A stretch of 64,000 nucleotides of DNA from Rhodanobacter lindaniclasticus (GCF_004799035.1 NZ_MWIO01000020.1:49984-113983), one strand, 5' to 3'. Positions 25,117 to 35,873 are shown, numbered from the stretch's first letter. Numbers and translations are program-made. The notes: a model not told the origin generated them from the sequence alone.

Positions 25117-26352
25117 TCAGCTTTGCGGATGCTTTGCCTTCACCGCGGCAATCGCGTCGATGCGTGCCGACATCATTGCCTGGCCGATCGCCGGGCCGGT
25201 CAGCCCGGCGGCAACGAAGCTGGCCGCGTCGATCGCCGCGGCGGCCGCACGGCAGGCGCGCAGATAGCCGGCCTGCGGGTAGACATCGAGCGCGTGTCCC
25301 GTGCGGCCGCGTTTGTCCGCCATGCAGGCGGCGAGGAAGGTATCCAGTCGTGCCGGGCGCCGCAGCGCATCCAGCGACGTCAGCAGCTTCAGCACCGTGG
25401 CTGGCTTGAGCTCGAAGGCGCGGTGCGCATTCAGGTGCTCCCGGCAAACCAGCTCTGCCAGCGCGGCATGTTCGGTGGGTACCTTCAGCCTTGCGGCCAG
25501 CGCGCGTAACGGTTTCACGCCGCGCTGCTCGTGGCCGATGTGGCGCGGCAGTTCGTGCGCCGGGGTCAGCGCCTTGCCCAGGTCATGGGTCAGCGCACAG
25601 AAGGCGACCAGGTCGTCGCCCGGCGCCAGCTGTGCGGACTGGTCCAGCACCAGTTCCAGGTGAACGCCGCTGTCGATTTCCGGGTGGAACTCGGCGCGCT
25701 GCGGCACGCCGTACAGCGCGTCGACCTCGGGAAACAGCACCGCCAGCGCACCGCAGGCGCGCAGCACGCGCAGGAACGCCGCGGGCTGCGCCTCGCCCAG
25801 TGCCTTGCGCGTCTCCGCCCAGACCCGCTCCGGCACCAGGTGATCGACCTCGCCGTCGCGCACCATCTGCAGCATCAGCGCCATCGTCTCCGGCGCCACC
25901 GTGAAACCCAGCGGAGCGAAGCGCGCCGCGAAGCGCGCCATCCGCAACACGCGCACCGGATCTTCGGCGAAGGCCGGCGATACATGCCGCAGCACCCGCG
26001 CGGCGATGTCGCGCACGCCGCCGAACGGGTCGGTCAGCACGCCGTGCGCATCCTCGGCAATCGCGTTGATGGTGAGGTCGCGCCGCGCCAGGTCCTGCTC
26101 CAGCGTCACGCTCGCATCGGCCTGGAACACGAAGCCGTGATAACCGCGCCCGCTCTTGCGCTCGGTGCGCGCCAGCGCATATTCCTCGCCCGTCTCCGGG
26201 TGCAGGAACACCGGGAAATCCTTGCCCACCGGCCGATAGCCGCGCGCCAGCAGGTCCTCGGGCAGCGCGCCGACCACCACGTAGTCGCGGTCGCCCGCCG
26301 CCCGCCCCAGCAATTTGTCGCGCACCGCGCCGCCGACCAGATAGGTTTGCAT
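25117..26352 (-). CDS. cca: CCA-adding tRNA nucleotidyltransferase (multifunctional, with HD domain)
   Basis: A 411-residue enzyme that builds and repairs the 3' CCA end of tRNAs. The class II nucleotidyltransferase head shows [11 protein letters not shown] with the catalytic pair in GDRDYVVVG (residues 20-30), [13 protein letters not shown] near 90 and [16 protein letters not shown] near 130. The C-terminal half carries the HD phosphohydrolase site [11 protein letters not shown] near 255, as in E. coli-type enzymes, which add 2'-phosphatase activity. It ends 59 bp before the sulfatase start on the same strand. Confidence 0.96.
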   Translation of the reverse strand: MQTYLVGGAVRDKLLGRAAGDRDYVVVGALPEDLLARGYRPVGKDFPVFLHPETGEEYALARTERKSGRGYHGFVFQADASVTLEQDLARRDLTINAIAEDAHGVLTDPFGGVRDIAARVLRHVSPAFAEDPVRVLRMARFAARFAPLGFTVAPETMALMLQMVRDGEVDHLVPERVWAETRKALGEAQPAAFLRVLRACGALAVLFPEVDALYGVPQRAEFHPEIDSGVHLELVLDQSAQLAPGDDLVAFCALTHDLGKALTPAHELPRHIGHEQRGVKPLRALAARLKVPTEHAALAELVCREHLNAHRAFELKPATVLKLLTSLDALRRPARLDTFLAACMADKRGRTGHALDVYPQAGYLRACRAAAAAIDAASFVAAGLTGPAIGQAMMSARIDAIAAVKAKHPQS

Positions 26353-26407
26353 GCGCGGATGATGCCATGCCCGTCACGTCGTCATGGTCGGCTGCTGGGG
26401 GTGCTGC

Positions 26408-27775
26408 TCAGTACGCGAACTCCCGGAACACCGGATCCACGCTGCCGCCCCACGCGCCGTGGAACAGTTCGAGCTTGCGCTCGGCCGGGGTCTGGTTGGC
26501 CTGCACGATTTCGAGCAGGGGTTCGAGGAAGATGCTCTCGTCGGCGCCATTGCGGTTGAGGCGGGCGCGGCGCTTGAGGCCGTGGGCGGCGATCTGCAGG
26601 GCCTGCTCGGCAAGGTCGCGCACGCTGCCGCCGCGGAACGGCAGTTTCAGCGCGTGCTTCGGCACGCCGTCGCGCAGGGCGTGGCGCTCGGCGGTGCTGA
26701 AATCCTTGACCAGGTCCCAGGCCGCGTCCAGCGCCTGCTGGTCGTACAGCAGGCCGACCCAAAACGCGGGCAGGGCACACAGCCGGTTCCACGGGCCGCC
26801 GTCGGCGCCGCGCATCTCCAGGTACTGCTTCAGGCGCACCTCGGGGAAGGCAGTGGTGAGGTGGTCGGCGAAGTCCTTCATGGTGGCGTGAACGCCCGGC
26901 AGCGCGGGCAGCTCGCCGGCCATGAACTTCTTGAAGTCCTGCCCGGCGAGGTCGAGGTACTGGCCGTTCTGCAGGCTGAAGTACATCGGCACGCCGAGGA
27001 TGTAGTCGACGTAGCGCTCGTAGCCGAAGCCGTCGGCGAAGACGAAGTCGAGCATGCCGGTGCGATCCGCATCGGTATCGGTCCAGATGTGCGAGCGATA
27101 CGACAGATAGCCGTTCGGACGTCCCTCGGTGAACGGCGAATCGGCGAACAGCGCGGTGGCGATCGGCTGCAACGCCAGGCTGGTGCGGAACTTCTTCACC
27201 ATGTCCGCTTCGGACGAGAAATCCAGGTTCACCTGCACGGTGCAGGTGCGCGTCATCATGTCCAGGCCCAGCGAGCCGACCTTGGGCATGTATTCGCGCA
27301 TGATCTTGTAGCGGCCCTTGGGCATCCACGGCATCTCGTCGCGGCGCCACTTCGGCTGGAAGCCCATGCCGAGGAAGCCCAGCCCCATGCCGTCGGCGAC
27401 CGAGCGCACGTCCTTCAGGTGCGAGTTCACCTCGGCGCAGGTCTGGTGGATGGTCTCCAGCATGGCGCCGGAGAGCTCCAGTTGCCCGGCCGGTTCCAGC
27501 GTGATGGAGGCGCCATTGCGCGACAGCGCCACCGGGTTCTCGCCTTCGCGCGCCACGTCCCAGCCGTAGCGGGTGGCCAGGGTCTCCAGCAGTACCTTGA
27601 TGCCGCGATCGCCTTCGAAGGTGGGTGGGCGCAGGTCGTCGGTGCGAAAACCGAACTTCTCGTGCTCGGTGCCGATGCGCCAGGCCTCGCGTGGCTTCTC
27701 GCCAGCCGCCAGGTAATCGGCGAGCTGCTGGCGCCCCGCGATCGGGATGCTCTTGACGGCGCTGGGTATGGACAC
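26408..27775 (-). CDS. gshA: Glutamate-cysteine ligase, GCS2 (plant/proteobacterial class 3) type
   Basis: A 455-residue enzyme for the first step of glutathione synthesis. The GCS2 fold signatures are present: [10 protein letters not shown] near residue 35, [13 protein letters not shown] near 90, [13 protein letters not shown] near 175, [13 protein letters not shown] near 225 and [15 protein letters not shown] near 315. This family differs from the E. coli enzyme and is the form found in Xanthomonadaceae. GTG 27775 (residues SIPSAVKSI) with GAGG eight bases upstream is chosen; the frame reaches a TTG at 27820 that lacks support. It is transcribed away from rho, behind the rho terminator. Confidence 0.92.
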   Translation of the reverse strand: MSIPSAVKSIPIAGRQQLADYLAAGEKPREAWRIGTEHEKFGFRTDDLRPPTFEGDRGIKVLLETLATRYGWDVAREGENPVALSRNGASITLEPAGQLELSGAMLETIHQTCAEVNSHLKDVRSVADGMGLGFLGMGFQPKWRRDEMPWMPKGRYKIMREYMPKVGSLGLDMMTRTCTVQVNLDFSSEADMVKKFRTSLALQPIATALFADSPFTEGRPNGYLSYRSHIWTDTDADRTGMLDFVFADGFGYERYVDYILGVPMYFSLQNGQYLDLAGQDFKKFMAGELPALPGVHATMKDFADHLTTAFPEVRLKQYLEMRGADGGPWNRLCALPAFWVGLLYDQQALDAAWDLVKDFSTAERHALRDGVPKHALKLPFRGGSVRDLAEQALQIAAHGLKRRARLNRNGADESIFLEPLLEIVQANQTPAERKLELFHGAWGGSVDPVFREFAY

Positions 27776-27918
27776 GGGTGAAGCCTCGCTGGAGGAGCCG
27801 ACACTATGGGGGCGGCGCAAGGCGACGAAAAGGGGTGTCGTGGGATGCGGGGTCGGAGCTGCATTGGAGCAGCATCGCCCCGGTGCCGCCTTGAGCTGGA
27901 TCAGATGGGCACAGGAGG

Positions 27919-27944
27919 AAAAACGGCGGCCTGTGGCCGCCGTT
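27919..27944 (-). terminator. Intrinsic terminator of rho
   Basis: On the minus strand a 10-bp stem (AACGGCGGCC with GGCCGCCGTT, 27922-27931 and 27935-27944) with a 3-nt loop runs into five T residues (27919-27923; the last two also belong to the stem). It lies 59 bp after the rho stop codon. It ends rho transcription before gshA on the same strand. Confidence 0.85.
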
Positions 27945-28002
27945 CCATTCGTTCCATTGCCGGGCGGAATCGCCGCATTCCGCGATTCCCGATTCCCTCC
28001 TG

Positions 28003-29769
28003 TCAGCGCTTCATCGAGTTGAAGAACTCGTCGTTGGACTTGGTGTTCTTCATCTTGTCGAGCATGAACTCCATCGCGGCCAGCTCGTCCATCGGGTGCA
28101 GCAGCTTGCGCAGGATCCAGATCTTGGCCAGCAGATCCGGATCGATCAGCAGGTCCTCGCGGCGGGTGCCGGAGCGGTTGATGTCGATGGCCGGGTAGAC
28201 GCGCTTCTCGGAGATGCGGCGGGACAGGTGCACTTCCATGTTGCCGGTGCCCTTGAACTCCTCGTAGATCACCTCGTCCATCTTGGAGCCGGTTTCGATC
28301 AGCGCGGTGGCGATGATGGTCAGCGAGCCGCCTTCCTCGACGTTGCGCGCGGCGCCGAAGAAGCGCTTCGGGCGCTGCAGCGCGTTGGCGTCCACGCCGC
28401 CGGTGAGCACCTTGCCGGAGCTGGGCACCACGGTGTTGTAGGCGCGGGCGAGGCGGGTGATCGAGTCGAGCAGGATCACCACGTCCTTCTTGTGCTCGAC
28501 CAGGCGCTTGGCGCGCTCGATCACCATCTCGGCGACCTGCACGTGGCGCACGGCCGGCTCGTCGAAGGTCGAGCTGATCACCTCGGCGCGCACGGTGCGG
28601 GCGATCTCGGTGACTTCCTCCGGCCGCTCGTCGACCAGCAGGATCATCACGTGCGCTTCGGGATGGTTGTAGGTGATCGCCTGGGCGACGTTCTGCAACA
28701 TCATCGTCTTGCCGGACTTCGGCTGCGACACGATCAGGCCGCGCTGGCCCTTGCCGATCGGCGCGATCAGGTCGAGGATGCGGCCGGTGATGTCCTCGCT
28801 GGAACCGTTGCCGCGTTCCAGCTTGAACGCCTTGCGCGGGAACAGCGGGGTGAGGTTCTCGAACAGCATCTTGTTCTTGGAGGCTTCCGGCGGGTCGCCG
28901 TTGATCGTCTCCACGCGAAGCATGGCGAAGTAGCGCTCGCCCTCCTTCGGATGCCGCACGCGGCCGGTGATGTAGTCGCCGGTGCGCAGGTTGAAGCGGC
29001 GGATCTGGCTGGGGCTGACGTAGATGTCGTCGGGGCCGGCCAGGTAGCTCTCGTCGGCCGAGCGCATGAAGCCGAAGCCGTCCTGCAGGATTTCCAGCAC
29101 GCCTTCGGCCCAGATGCCGCCGCCGGAGCGGGCGTGCGCCTTGAGCACGTTGAAGATCACGTCCTGCTTGCGGGCGCGGGCGATGCCTTCGTGCAGGCCC
29201 AGCGACTCGGCGAACTCCAGCAGCTGCGGCGCTTTCATGCGCTTGAGCTCGGTGAGGTTGATCAGGCGGGTGTCGCTGCCCGGATCGGCATTGTCGTCGT
29301 CCATCGGCAGGCCGTTCGGGTTCGGGCGCTGGTGGCGCTCGCCCTGCGGGCGCTGCTGGTTGTTGCGCTCGCCGCGCTCATTGCGGCGGCGCCGGCCGCG
29401 GCCCTCGCGACCTTCACGGGGGCCGTTCTGGCCCTGGTTGGAACCCTGGCCCTGGTTCTGGCCCTGGTTCGGGTTGGCATTGGGGTTGGCGGCGGATTCC
29501 GGGTTCGCCGGTGCGCCGGCCGGTGGGGCCGCCGCTTCCGTCATCGCCGGGGCAGGCGCCGGAGCCGGTGCGGTGGGTGCCGGCTGTTCGCTGGCGGGCG
29601 CCTTGTCGGCCGCGACGGCCTTGGCGCTGGCGCCGTCGTCGGTGGTCGCAGCGGATTTCGCAGCGGCCCGGCGCGGCGCGCGGGCACGGGGCTCGGGCTT
29701 GCCTTCGTTCACGGTGCTGGCATCGGCGCCCCGGGTTTCGGGCGGAGTCTGGTTATCGGTATCGGACAC
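28003..29769 (-). CDS. rho: Transcription termination factor Rho with long disordered N-terminal extension
   Basis: A 588-residue RNA-dependent hexameric ATPase. Residues from about 169 onward match the usual 419-residue Rho: [20 protein letters not shown] (N-terminal helices), the cold-shock RNA-binding fold with [13 protein letters not shown], Walker A SQPKSGKT, Walker [17 protein letters not shown], the Q/R-loop region and [14 protein letters not shown]. The first ~168 residues are an extra low-complexity region: Ala/Pro/Lys-rich, then Asn/Gln/Gly-rich (about 89-115), then Arg-rich (about 118-150). GTG 29769 with GCGAGG upstream is taken as start; a TTG two codons earlier is possible. It lies 188 bp downstream of trxA, an order common in proteobacteria. 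Confidence 0.95.
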   Translation of the reverse strand: MSDTDNQTPPETRGADASTVNEGKPEPRARAPRRAAAKSAATTDDGASAKAVAADKAPASEQPAPTAPAPAPAPAMTEAAAPPAGAPANPESAANPNANPNQGQNQGQGSNQGQNGPREGREGRGRRRRNERGERNNQQRPQGERHQRPNPNGLPMDDDNADPGSDTRLINLTELKRMKAPQLLEFAESLGLHEGIARARKQDVIFNVLKAHARSGGGIWAEGVLEILQDGFGFMRSADESYLAGPDDIYVSPSQIRRFNLRTGDYITGRVRHPKEGERYFAMLRVETINGDPPEASKNKMLFENLTPLFPRKAFKLERGNGSSEDITGRILDLIAPIGKGQRGLIVSQPKSGKTMMLQNVAQAITYNHPEAHVMILLVDERPEEVTEIARTVRAEVISSTFDEPAVRHVQVAEMVIERAKRLVEHKKDVVILLDSITRLARAYNTVVPSSGKVLTGGVDANALQRPKRFFGAARNVEEGGSLTIIATALIETGSKMDEVIYEEFKGTGNMEVHLSRRISEKRVYPAIDINRSGTRREDLLIDPDLLAKIWILRKLLHPMDELAAMEFMLDKMKNTKSNDEFFNSMKR

Positions 29770-29904
29770 GGGCAATCCTCGCGGGGCGCCGTTGAGTTGC
29801 AGGAGGGAGGGTGTGCGTCGCGCGGAGGGCGCAAGGGGACAGGACTGTCCCGACGGACGCAGTTCAATCTAGCACCCGCGATGGGGCGGCGTAAAGCGGG
29901 GCAG

Positions 29905-29929
29905 GCCTGCCGGACGAAGTCGGGCAGGC
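29905..29929 (-). other. Stem-loop between trxA and rho
   Basis: A 7-bp stem GCCTGCC/GGCAGGC with an 11-nt loop, 29 bp after the trxA stop. Read on the minus strand only a short TTT follows, about 10 nt on, so it may be a weak terminator or part of the rho leader rather than a true intrinsic terminator. Confidence 0.35.
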
Positions 29930-29957
29930 TGCGACGGGCGGGTGGCTTGCAGGAAAG

Positions 29958-30284
29958 TCAGATGGCCTTGTCGATCATCTGGGTCAGCTGGCCCTTGCTG
30001 ACGGCGCCGATCTGGGTCGCCTCGACCTTGCCGTTCTTGAACACCATCAGGGTCGGGATGCCGCGCACGCCGTAGGTGCGCGGGGTCTGCTGGTTCTGGT
30101 CGATGTTGACCTTGACCACGCGCAACTTGCCTTCGTACTGCTGGGCCAGCTCGTCCAGCATCGGCGCGATGGCCTTGCACGGGCCGCACCATTCGGCCCA
30201 GAAATCCAGCAGCACGGGGGTTTCGGATTTGAGCACCTGCTGTTCGAAGGCGTCGTCGTTCACGTGGGTAATCAGGTCGCTCAC
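29958..30284 (-). CDS. trxA: Thioredoxin 1
   Basis: A 108-residue cytoplasmic disulfide reductase. The active site is WAEWCGPCK near residue 30, followed by the conserved cis-proline loop [11 protein letters not shown] near residue 75. Length equals E. coli TrxA. The start is GTG 30284 (residues after it: [16 protein letters not shown]), preceded by GGAG at seven bases; the open frame continues upstream but has no thioredoxin homology. It lies upstream of rho on the same strand and divergent from rhlB, the arrangement known around rho in many gammaproteobacteria. Confidence 0.96.
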   Translation of the reverse strand: MSDLITHVNDDAFEQQVLKSETPVLLDFWAEWCGPCKAIAPMLDELAQQYEGKLRVVKVNIDQNQQTPRTYGVRGIPTLMVFKNGKVEATQIGAVSKGQLTQMIDKAI

Positions 30285-30666
30285 CGGGGATCTCCGTGGC
30301 TGGGGGGTACGCAAAAACTGCGGGCAGAAAACAATGGGGTGGCCGGGGCCACAATACAAGGAGTGGCGTCATCGGCTACACTCAGGCGCCCACGAAGCAT
30401 GGGTTGGGCTGAGAGGGAGGCGGGCCGGCACGGCCAGCGTCCATTCCAGCGCAACCCCGGGCACGATTCAAGAGCGGTCCTTGCAGACCGCTTCGGGCCG
30501 CCGTCAAAACCGGCGTCGCACGCCGCGGCGCGACCTTGTCGACCCCGGGATTGCACGCTTCACTGCGCCACGCGCACCCGTCCTGCACCGTTTCGCGCCG
30601 ATCAGCGGCCGCCGAGACGGGTGCAGCGCATTACGCCGCCCAAGGCAAGGTTCCCAAGTTCCCCAT
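30285..30666. other. Divergent intergenic region between trxA and rhlB (382 bp)
   Basis: This stretch must hold the promoters of trxA (minus) and rhlB (plus). The one structure I see is a hairpin AGCGGTC/GACCGCT (30473-30479 and 30486-30492, 6-nt loop) about 175 bp before the rhlB ATG, without a T-run. Frames that cross the region have no ribosome site or recognisable protein. A long rhlB leader is therefore possible. Confidence 0.4.
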
Positions 30667-32379
30667 ATGTCCCAAACCGTACTCACCGATACCTTTTTCA
30701 CCAACTTCGATCTTCATCCGCTGCTGCAGCAGGGCCTGGACGACAGCGGTTTCACCCGCTGCACGCCGATCCAGGAAATGACCCTGGCGCCGGCACTGGC
30801 CGGCCGCGACGTCGCCGGCCAGGCGCAGACCGGTACCGGCAAGACCTGCGCCTTCCTGGTCGCGCTGATGAACCGCTTGCTGACCACCCCGGCCGTGGCC
30901 GACCGCAAGGATTCGGACCCGCGCGCCCTGATCATCGCGCCGACCCGCGAGCTGGCCATCCAGATCGACAAGGATGCCCAGGCGATCGGCCGCCACACCG
31001 GCCTGAAGACCGCGCTGATCTACGGCGGCGTCGACTACGACAAGCAGCGCCAGCAGCTGAAGGACGGCTGCGACATCATCATCGCCACGCCGGGCCGCAT
31101 GCTCGACTACCACAAGCAGGGCGTGTTCAGCCTCAACAGCGTCGAGGTGATGGTGATCGACGAGGCCGACCGCATGTTCGACCTCGGCTTCATCAAGGAC
31201 GTGCGCTTCATCTTCCGCCGGTTGCCGCCGCGCGAGCAGCGCCAGGTGCTGCTGTTCTCCGCCACCCTGAGCCACCGCGTGCTGGAGCTGGCCTACGAGC
31301 ACATGCACGAGGCCGAGAAGCTGGTGGTGGAGAGCGATCACGTCACCGCCGACAAGGTGCGCCAGGTCGTCTACTTCCCGGCCAAGGAAGAGAAGATGCC
31401 GCTGCTGCTCAACCTGATCGACCAGCACAAGCCCACGCGCAGCATCATCTTCGTCAACACCAAGGCCGCCGCCGAGCGTGTCACCGAGCGCGTGAAGCGC
31501 CATGGTTGCCGCGTCGGCGCGATCTCCGGCGACGTGCCGCAGCTGAAGCGGCAGAAGCTGCTGCAGCGTTTCCAGGATGGCCAGCTCGACATCCTGGTGG
31601 CCACCGACGTGGCCGCGCGCGGCCTGCACATCCCGCACGTCAGCCACGTGTTCAACTACGACCTGCCGCACGAAGCCGAGGATTACGTGCACCGCATCGG
31701 CCGCACCGCGCGGCTCGGCGCCGAGGGCGACGCGATCAGCTTCGCCTGCGACCTGTATGCGATGAGCCTGCCGGACATCGAGGCCTATATCGGCCAGAGC
31801 ATTCCGGTGGCGTCGATCGACCCCGCCTGGCTGGTGATGCCCAAGCCGCACGCCGTCGACGCCGAGTTTGCCGCGAACGCGGCGGCCGACAGCGCGGCGT
31901 TCGGCGACGTGGTCGCGCCGCGGCCCGGCGAGAAGCCGCGGCGTGCCGGCGGCAGTCGCCATGGTGGCCGTGACGGCGAGCGCGGCGCATCGAGGCCGCG
32001 GCGCGAGCACAAGCCGGCCGTGGCGGAAGCGCCGGCCGCGGCAGCACCGGTCGCCGACACCGCAGCAGCCACCGACAACGCCGAAGGCACACGCAAGCCG
32101 CGTCGCCGTCGCGGCGGACGCAACCGCCGCCGCGATGGTGCGCCGGTCGCCGGCGCCGAGGCGACCACGCCGACGCAGGCAGCGCCTTCGGGTCACCACG
32201 GCGGTCGCGGCGAACGCCGTCCGCCGCGCGAACGCACGGCGGGCGAAGCCTCCGCTGCCGTCCACCACGCCCGCCCGTCGCGCCAGGTGGCGGTGACCTC
32301 CGGCAAGCCTGTCGTGCATGCGCATCCGGACAAGCCCGGCCTGTTCCGTCGGCTGACTCGGCTGTTCACCGGCAAGTAA
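30667..32379 (+). CDS. rhlB: DEAD-box RNA helicase RhlB with long basic C-terminal tail
   Basis: A 570-residue helicase; RhlB unwinds RNA for the degradosome. Core motifs: [16 protein letters not shown] (Q motif), AQTGTGKT near residue 50, [55 protein letters not shown] and [10 protein letters not shown], with the RhlB-typical [16 protein letters not shown] after the core. From about residue 400 a 170-residue tail is Ala/Pro-rich with Arg clusters ([15 protein letters not shown]) and ends in [12 protein letters not shown]. The E. coli protein is only 421 residues; the tail resembles the longer RhlB of Xanthomonadales and probably binds RNA. ATG 30667 starts the conserved region. Confidence 0.93.
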   Translation: MSQTVLTDTFFTNFDLHPLLQQGLDDSGFTRCTPIQEMTLAPALAGRDVAGQAQTGTGKTCAFLVALMNRLLTTPAVADRKDSDPRALIIAPTRELAIQIDKDAQAIGRHTGLKTALIYGGVDYDKQRQQLKDGCDIIIATPGRMLDYHKQGVFSLNSVEVMVIDEADRMFDLGFIKDVRFIFRRLPPREQRQVLLFSATLSHRVLELAYEHMHEAEKLVVESDHVTADKVRQVVYFPAKEEKMPLLLNLIDQHKPTRSIIFVNTKAAAERVTERVKRHGCRVGAISGDVPQLKRQKLLQRFQDGQLDILVATDVAARGLHIPHVSHVFNYDLPHEAEDYVHRIGRTARLGAEGDAISFACDLYAMSLPDIEAYIGQSIPVASIDPAWLVMPKPHAVDAEFAANAAADSAAFGDVVAPRPGEKPRRAGGSRHGGRDGERGASRPRREHKPAVAEAPAAAAPVADTAAATDNAEGTRKPRRRRGGRNRRRDGAPVAGAEATTPTQAAPSGHHGGRGERRPPRERTAGEASAAVHHARPSRQVAVTSGKPVVHAHPDKPGLFRRLTRLFTGK

Positions 32380-32520
32380 CCGCGCACGCTCCGCATCGAT
32401 GCCGCCGACCCTCGCGCGGCGTCGACGAGACGCATTCGGCGACGCCGGCGGCCGCACCTGGTTGCCGGCTTCCCTTATCCTTGGGGTTGGCATGACCACA
32501 TCCAGGCGCGGGGAGCGGCG

Positions 32521-33198
32521 GTGATCCAGTTCGATCAAGTCAGCAAACGCTACGAAGGAGGACACGAGGCGCTGTCGCAGCTGTCCTTCGAGGTGCCCGA
32601 CGGCGAGATGGCGTTCGTCACCGGCCACTCCGGCGCCGGCAAGAGCACCTTGCTCAAGCTGCTCGGGCTGATCGAGCGCCCGTCGCACGGCTCGATCAGC
32701 ATGGACGGCAAGAAGCTGTCGAAGATCCGCGCCAGCGGCGTGCCGAAATGGCGCCGGCGGGTCGGCATGGTGTTCCAGGACCATCGGCTGCTGATGGACC
32801 GCACGGTGTTCGCCAACGTGGAGCTGCCGCTGGTGATCGGCGCGGTGGCGCGTGCCGAGCGCGCCCGCCGCGTGCGCGCGGCGCTGGAAAAGGTCGGCCT
32901 GCTTGCCTACGAACGGCAGCTGCCGGCCACGCTGTCTGCCGGCGAGCAGCAGCGCGTGGGCATCGCCCGCGCGATCGTGGCGCGGCCGGCACTGCTGATC
33001 GCCGACGAGCCCACCGGCAATCTCGACCCGCAGCTGGCGCTGGAGATCATGGCGCTGTTTGCCGAATTCCAGCAGGTCGGCACCACCGTGCTGGTGGCCA
33101 GCCACGACCTGCCGCTGATCAAGCGCATGAAGAAACGCGTGATCGTGCTCGATCACGGCCGGCTGGTGGCCGACCTGGCCGCGCAGGAGGTGTTGTGA
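32521..33198 (+). CDS. ftsE: Cell division ATP-binding protein FtsE
   Basis: A 225-residue ABC ATPase that, with FtsX, controls periplasmic murein hydrolase activation at the septum. Walker A is GHSGAGKSTLLK near residue 38, the signature LSAGEQQRVGIARAI near 140, Walker B ALLIADEPTGNLDP near 160 and the H-loop VASHD near 195; IQFDQVSKRYEGG opens the protein. The start is GTG 32521 after GGGGAG. The ftsX start codon overlaps the FtsE stop (GTGA). EnvC, the periplasmic partner of FtsEX, is encoded about 6 kb downstream in this window. Confidence 0.95.
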   Translation: MIQFDQVSKRYEGGHEALSQLSFEVPDGEMAFVTGHSGAGKSTLLKLLGLIERPSHGSISMDGKKLSKIRASGVPKWRRRVGMVFQDHRLLMDRTVFANVELPLVIGAVARAERARRVRAALEKVGLLAYERQLPATLSAGEQQRVGIARAIVARPALLIADEPTGNLDPQLALEIMALFAEFQQVGTTVLVASHDLPLIKRMKKRVIVLDHGRLVADLAAQEVL

Positions 33199-34175
33199 AC
33201 AGGACACCCGAGCAGCACGCCGCGCCCGCCGACTCGCCGGCGCGCAACGAACACAGCCGCGGCCGGCGCTTCGCCAGCTGGCGCGAGCACCATGGCTGGA
33301 GCGCCGCGGCGAGCCTGCGCCGCCTCGCCGCGCGCCCGCTGGGCAGCGTGCTGACGATCGCCGTGATGGGCCTGGCGCTGGCCTTGCCGCTGGCGTTCTA
33401 TCTGCTGCTGGGTAACGTGCAGCGGCTGGGCGATGCGCTGGGCCGGAACCCGGCGATCAGCGTGTTCCTGAAGACGGACCAAAGCGCGCAGCAGGCGCAG
33501 CTGCTGGCCAGCGACCTGGGCGCGCGCGCCGAAGTGGCTTCGGTGGCGATCAAGACGCCGCAGCAGGGCATGGACGAGCTGGCGAAGATGCAAGGTTTCT
33601 CCGGCGCGTTGCAGGCGCTCGGCGACAACCCGCTGCCCTACGTGCTGCAACTGCAGCCGCGCGACGGCGCCAGCGCCGCGGCGCTCGAACAACTGGTGGC
33701 CGACGTGCGCGCGATGCGCAGCGTCGAGCTGGTGCAGGACAGTGGCCACTGGCGCCAGCGACTGGAAGCGCTGCTGGACGTGGGCAATCGCATCGTGCTG
33801 ATCGTCGCCTCGCTGCTGGCGCTGGCCGCCCTGCTGGTGGTGGGCAACACGGTGCGGGTGGACATCGCCAGCCGCAGCGAGGAGATCGGCGTGCTGCTGC
33901 TGGTCGGCGCCGGCAAGGCGTTCGTGCGTCGGCCTTATCTGTATGCGGGAATCTGGTACGGCCTGTTCAGCGGCATCCTCGCCGCCGCGCTGGCGGTGGC
34001 GATCGAGCTGGCACTGGCGCGGCCGGTGGCGCGGCTGAGTGCGGCGTACGATGGCCAGTTGCAGGTGGGCGGGTTGCCGGCCTGGCTGCTGCTGGCCGTG
34101 CCGCTGGCGGCCGCGTTGCTGGGCTGGCTCGGCGCGCGCCTGGTCAGCGCCTGGCAACTGCGCACGGTGGCGTGA
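33195..34175 (+). CDS. ftsX: Cell division protein FtsX
   Basis: A 326-residue membrane partner of FtsE. It has a cytoplasmic N-terminus, TM1 (VLTIAVMGLALALPLAFYLL), a periplasmic domain of about 120 residues that would contact EnvC, and three further TM segments (IVLIVASLLALAALLVVGNT; YAGIWYGLFSGILAAALAVA; LPAWLLLAVPLAAALLGWLG). The FtsX-typical RVDIASRSEEIGVLLLVGA lies after TM2. GTG 33195, inside the FtsE stop and preceded by CAGGAGG, is the start; the longer open frame through ftsE is a reading shadow. Confidence 0.95.
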   Translation: MNRTPEQHAAPADSPARNEHSRGRRFASWREHHGWSAAASLRRLAARPLGSVLTIAVMGLALALPLAFYLLLGNVQRLGDALGRNPAISVFLKTDQSAQQAQLLASDLGARAEVASVAIKTPQQGMDELAKMQGFSGALQALGDNPLPYVLQLQPRDGASAAALEQLVADVRAMRSVELVQDSGHWRQRLEALLDVGNRIVLIVASLLALAALLVVGNTVRVDIASRSEEIGVLLLVGAGKAFVRRPYLYAGIWYGLFSGILAAALAVAIELALARPVARLSAAYDGQLQVGGLPAWLLLAVPLAAALLGWLGARLVSAWQLRTVA

Positions 34176-34290
34176 TGGCGCGGCGCGGCGGTGACGTGAA
34201 TCGCAGCCTGCGGCGCCCCGCTTCGGGCATCATCGACGGATCGAGGTGCGCTCTTCGGCACGGATCGCGGATCAGTCGGGTGAGTGAGGC

Positions 34291-35142
34291 ATGAGTACAA
34301 ACATCAGCGGTCGTCTGCTGACCGAGGCGCCGCGCGTGCTGGTGGTCGACGGTTCGCGCGTGGTGCGCAAGTTGATCGGGCGCGTGCTGAACGAGGAGCT
34401 GCCGGGTGTCGAGGTGGTCGGTTGCGACACCGGCGCGGAGGCGCAGCAGGTGCTCGGCGAGGGCGCCTTCGACTTCGTCACCATCGCGCTGCGCCTGCCG
34501 GACATGGACGGGCTGGAGCTGGCCAAGGTGGTGCGTGAATCGGCGGCGCAGGCCTACGTGCCGATCGTGGTGGTGTCCGGCGACGTGGACGCGCGCCTGT
34601 ACCGGCGTTCGCTGGGCGAGCACGTCACCGACTACTTCGACAAGGCGCTGGGTTTCCAGGCGCTGGCCGAGTTCATCCGCGGCTACGTCAGCCCGCAGGT
34701 CAGCGCCGAGGGCAGCGTGCTTTACGTGGAGGACAGCCGCGTGGTGGCGCTGGCCACCCGCCGCATGCTGGAGAAGATCGGCCTGACCGTGCGCCACGTG
34801 GTCAGCGTGGAGGATGCGATCGCCCTGCTGGAAGCCGACCGCGCGCTGGGCTGGATCGGCGCCGACGTGGTGCTGACCGACGTCAGCCTGAAAGGCGAGC
34901 TGACCGGCGGCGACCTGCTCGAGCACATCCGCAACGTGTTCGGCTACGGCAAGGGCCGCCTGCCGGTGCTGGTGATGACCGGCGACGAGAATCCGGCCAA
35001 CCAGACCGCGCTGATCCGCGCCGGTGCCAACGATCTGGTGGAGAAGCCGGTCGAGGAAAAATTGCTGATCACCAAGCTGCTGTTCCAGTTGCGCGTGGCG
35101 CGCCACCTGCGCGAGCGCGAGCAGGCCGACCAGGACGCATGA
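34291..35142 (+). CDS. Response regulator with two receiver domains, the first a pseudo-receiver
   Basis: A 283-residue cytoplasmic protein made of two CheY-like domains (about 14-135 and 142-275) with no output domain. The second domain is complete: acidic pair E147-D148, phosphoacceptor D197 (VVLTDVSL), T230 (VLVMTGD) and K252 (EKPVEE). In the first, the phosphoacceptor position is Ala66 ([12 protein letters not shown]) and the acidic pair is reduced (D20-G21), so it should not be phosphorylated, although the SGD and Lys positions remain. Its partner kinase is not nearby. The stop overlaps the ung start by 4 bp. Confidence 0.85.
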   Translation: MSTNISGRLLTEAPRVLVVDGSRVVRKLIGRVLNEELPGVEVVGCDTGAEAQQVLGEGAFDFVTIALRLPDMDGLELAKVVRESAAQAYVPIVVVSGDVDARLYRRSLGEHVTDYFDKALGFQALAEFIRGYVSPQVSAEGSVLYVEDSRVVALATRRMLEKIGLTVRHVVSVEDAIALLEADRALGWIGADVVLTDVSLKGELTGGDLLEHIRNVFGYGKGRLPVLVMTGDENPANQTALIRAGANDLVEKPVEEKLLITKLLFQLRVARHLREREQADQDA

Positions 35143-35873
35143 GCGGGCATCCGGTCAGGCTGGAGCCGTCGTGGAAAGCGCGCATCGGCGATTACCTGCT
35201 GCGGCCCGAGATGCAGGCGCTGGCGCAATTCCTGCGCGCGGAGAAGCAGGCGGGGAAACGCATTTATCCGCCCGGGCCGGAGATCTTCGCGGCCTTCGAG
35301 CACACGCCGTTCGAGGCGGTACGGGTGGTGATCCTGGGCCAGGATCCCTATCACGGCCCCGGTCAAGCCCATGGCCTGTGCTTCTCGGTGCGTCCCGGCG
35401 TGCGGGTACCGCCGTCGCTGGAGAACATCTTCAAGGAGATCCAGCGCGACCTCGGCATCGCGCGCCCCGACCACGGCTGCCTCACGCCGTGGGCCGATCG
35501 CGGCGTGCTGTTGCTCAACAGCGTGTTGACGGTGGAAGAGGGCCACGCCGGTGCGCACGCGAACCGCGGCTGGGAAGGCTTCACCGATGCGGCGATCGAT
35601 GCGTTGAACCGCGAGCGCGAGGGTCTGGTGTTCCTGCTGTGGGGTTCGTATGCACAGCGCAAGGGACAACTGATCGACAGCCGCAAGCATTGCGTGCTGA
35701 AAAGCGTGCACCCCTCGCCGCTGTCGGCGCACCGCGGCTTCCTCGGCTGCGGGCATTTCGCCGCTGCCAACCGCTATCTGCAGGACCGCGGCGAGCCGCC
35801 GATCGACTGGTCGCTGCCACCCCGCAGTGCCCTGCAGGCCGAACTGGCGGGCGCCGGCGGCCGCGGGGCTTGA
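35139..35873 (+). CDS. ung: Uracil-DNA glycosylase
   Basis: A 244-residue base-excision repair enzyme that removes uracil from DNA. Family 1 motifs are complete: catalytic water-activating Asp in [16 protein letters not shown] (near residue 66), the uracil-binding [45 protein letters not shown], and the minor-groove loop [11 protein letters not shown] (near 195). The ATG lies within the stop of the response regulator gene (ATGA), so translation is probably coupled. A GC hairpin, GCGGGG/CCCCGC, spans the stop codon but has no T-run. Confidence 0.97.
   Translation: MSGHPVRLEPSWKARIGDYLLRPEMQALAQFLRAEKQAGKRIYPPGPEIFAAFEHTPFEAVRVVILGQDPYHGPGQAHGLCFSVRPGVRVPPSLENIFKEIQRDLGIARPDHGCLTPWADRGVLLLNSVLTVEEGHAGAHANRGWEGFTDAAIDALNREREGLVFLLWGSYAQRKGQLIDSRKHCVLKSVHPSPLSAHRGFLGCGHFAAANRYLQDRGEPPIDWSLPPRSALQAELAGAGGRGA

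Noticed and set aside
27975..28000. GATTCCCGATTCCC motif after rho, similar to GGGATTCGGGATTC at 17618-17631, as a dispersed repeat family.
   Set aside because: Only two short copies in the window; too little to define a repeat without the genome.
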